Assembly (NCBI RefSeq): GCF_010093235.1
Contig: NZ_PDWP01000019.1
Location: forward strand, 1 to 64,000
Direction of reading: 5' to 3'
Source of the DNA: Pseudoxanthomonas suwonensis
GTDB taxonomy: Bacteria; Pseudomonadota; Gammaproteobacteria; Xanthomonadales; Xanthomonadaceae
DNA length: 64,000 bases
A program made the position numbers and the translations under genes. The notes under the pieces were generated by a model. The model ran no database searches. It was not told where the DNA came from and was given only the letters and a program-made list of their open reading frames with translations. This document shows, piece after piece, positions 62,659 to 64,000 of this stretch. Within the stretch, counting starts at the first letter, position 1; each line of letters begins with the position of its first letter.

Positions 62659-62692
62659 GCGTTTCCGGCCCCCGCCGGGCCGAGGACCTGCC

Positions 62693-64000
62693 ATGCCGCA
62701 CCGCCGCTCCAGCACGCGCCCGCGCGTCCCTCTCCTCCTCGCCGCGCTCCTGTTCGCCCCACCGCTGGCCCTGGCCGATAACGCGCCGGTGGCGATCGGC
62801 AGCCTCGGCCGCGGCGAGGCGGTTTCCGGGCAGGTGGTCGTCGAAGGCGTGGTCACCGCCGACTTCCGGCCGGGGCTTGGCGGGTTCTACCTGCAGGACG
62901 ATGGCGACGGCGACCCGGCCACGCCCGATGCGCTGCTGGTGCAGGCTGGCGCCGACATGGCCGTGCCGCCCGGCTTCGGCCCGGGCATGCACTGCCGGAT
63001 CAGCGGCGGGCTGGTCGAGGTGCGCGCCGGCGCCGACCGCCTGCGCGCGCTGGCCCCGTCGCGGATCGGACCCTGCCGCGAAGGGGTGCCGGTGGAAGCG
63101 GTGCGCCTGGCCACGCTGCCGGAGCGCTGGGAGCCACTGGAAGGCATGCGCGTGCGCATCGATGCGCCGCTGACCGTCACCGGCACCCACGCGCTGGAGC
63201 GCTACGGCGAGCTGACCGTCAGCTTCGCCGGCCGCCAGTGGCAGCCCAGCGAGCTGGCCCTGCCCGGCACCCCCGAACATGCCCGCCTGGCCACGGCCAA
63301 CGCCCGCCAACGGCTGCTGCTGGACGACGGCAGCGGCCAGCGCGATCCGAAGTCCATTCCCTACCTCGGCGGGGCCACCACGCCGCGCGTGGGCAGCATC
63401 GTCCGGGGCGTGGAAGGCATCCTCGAGCGCCGCCACGGCAGCTGGCGGATCCAGGTCGCGCAGCCGTTGCAGCTGCAGCCGGCCCCGCGCCCGCAGCCAC
63501 CGCGCGTGCCCGGCACGCTCAAGGTGGCCGCGTTCAACCTGGAGAACCTGTTCAACGGCGACGGCCGCGGCGGCGGCTTCCCGACCAGGCGCGGCGCGAA
63601 GACCCAGGCGGCGATGCATGCGCAGCTGGCCAAGCTGGTGGCCACCGTGCACGGGCTGGATCCGGACATCGCCGCGCTGATGGAGCTGGAGAACGACGGC
63701 TACGGTCCGGAATCGAGCATCGCCGAGCTGGTGGACGCGCTCAACGCCGGTGGCGCGCAGTGGCGCTTCGTCGATCCGGGCCAAGGCCCCGGCAGCGACG
63801 CCATCCGCGTCGGCCTGATCTACCGCGCCGACCGCGTCTCCCCGAAGGGCGAACCGGCGGTGCTGGAAGGCGGCCCGTTCGGCGAACGCAGCCGGGTGCC
63901 GCTGGCGCAGGCCTTCGTGCGCAAGGGCGGCAGGCGCGACCTGGTCGTGGTCGCCAACCACTTCAAGTCCAAGGGCTGCAGCGAGGCCAGCGGCGACGAT
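62693..64000 (+). CDS. Extracellular endonuclease/exonuclease/phosphatase family protein (cut by window end)
   Basis: 436 residues are visible and the frame is still open at the window edge. A Sec signal (about 1-33, ending LALA) is followed by an OB-like domain (VVEGVVTADFRPGLGGFYLQDDGDGDP). The EEP nuclease domain begins at about residue 275 with LKVAAFNLENLFNGDGRG and continues with ALMELENDGYGPES and VVVANHFKSKGC. This order fits ExeM/NucH-type secreted nucleases that degrade extracellular DNA. The remaining catalytic His/Asp region lies beyond the window. Confidence 0.88.
   Translation, partial: MPHRRSSTRPRVPLLLAALLFAPPLALADNAPVAIGSLGRGEAVSGQVVVEGVVTADFRPGLGGFYLQDDGDGDPATPDALLVQAGADMAVPPGFGPGMHCRISGGLVEVRAGADRLRALAPSRIGPCREGVPVEAVRLATLPERWEPLEGMRVRIDAPLTVTGTHALERYGELTVSFAGRQWQPSELALPGTPEHARLATANARQRLLLDDGSGQRDPKSIPYLGGATTPRVGSIVRGVEGILERRHGSWRIQVAQPLQLQPAPRPQPPRVPGTLKVAAFNLENLFNGDGRGGGFPTRRGAKTQAAMHAQLAKLVATVHGLDPDIAALMELENDGYGPESSIAELVDALNAGGAQWRFVDPGQGPGSDAIRVGLIYRADRVSPKGEPAVLEGGPFGERSRVPLAQAFVRKGGRRDLVVVANHFKSKGCSEASGDD

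Overview
The window is about 64 kb of very GC-rich chromosome from a gammaproteobacterium of the Xanthomonadaceae/Lysobacteraceae. The assignment rests on a near-canonical Xanthomonas-type OleA, an Ax21-family outer-membrane protein, Caulobacter/Xanthomonas-type TonB-dependent receptors, a TonB receptor-cupin-halogenase cassette, and the hemDXY, gpsA-secB and ntrBC-amtB-glnK-glnA neighbourhoods. I cannot fix the genus. I see no prophage, insertion sequence, CRISPR array, tRNA or rRNA. Long ORFs antisense to real genes are shadows caused by the base composition.

Layout. 0-7.6 kb: a SEC-C protein, a solitary oleA, a DUF4156 lipoprotein, a large M16 peptidase, an SDR, a small secreted repeat protein behind a complete-looking sigma-54 promoter, and trmL. 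7.6-13.7 kb: TonB-dependent receptor, cupin-like protein and tryptophan-halogenase-like flavoenzyme, preceded by LacI-type operators. 13.7-20.7 kb: a FecI/FecR surface-signalling operon (sigma, anti-sigma, STN-containing receptor, secreted PHP hydrolase), then a divergent Ax21-like porin. 20.9-27.2 kb: gpsA-secB-rhodanese, an in-frame thioesterase/secreted-protein fusion, and hemD-hemX-hemY. 27.3-30.4 kb: a FadI-like thiolase, an unknown protein and sodC. 30.5-38.5 kb: the nitrogen block ntrC-ntrB, an amidase, amtB, glnK, a frameshifted glnA, and divergent uppP. 38.5-52.2 kb: mixed envelope and housekeeping genes (META/DUF4377 lipoprotein, GyrI-like, PEBP, TPR-sulfotransferase, YheT hydrolase, PlsC, hotdog thioesterase, phospholipase D, YceI, SixA, an orphan ParA, a divergent AAA ATPase, an auxin-efflux-type carrier). 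52.3-56.1 kb: indolepyruvate oxidoreductase. 56.1-61.7 kb: LacI regulator, SSS sugar symporter and GH3 glucosidase. 61.7-64 kb: cytochrome c5 and a truncated extracellular nuclease.

Regulatory logic that can be read directly. (1) Four 14-bp palindromes fitting TGWCARCGYTGTCW lie upstream of the TonB-receptor cassette (two sites), the symporter-LacI pair and the GH3 gene, although the loci are 50 kb apart. This suggests one LacI regulon that takes up and degrades a beta-glucoside. (2) glnA has a sigma-54 -24/-12 element, an IHF consensus and NtrC-type palindromes. ntrB carries an NtrC palindrome at its start, consistent with autocontrol. (3) The repeat-protein gene at 6.6 kb has the same sigma-54 architecture (clustered GTCCGGAC palindromes, IHF consensus, -24/-12), with a promoter core nearly identical to that of glnA but no NtrC site. 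A different enhancer-binding activator is therefore likely.

The strongest candidates for new biology are the sigma-54-driven LPxVxVRP repeat protein, the cross-locus LacI regulon linking a flavin halogenase cassette to glucoside use, and the FecIR-receptor-PHP hydrolase operon. glnA as given needs a one-base correction to encode an intact enzyme.
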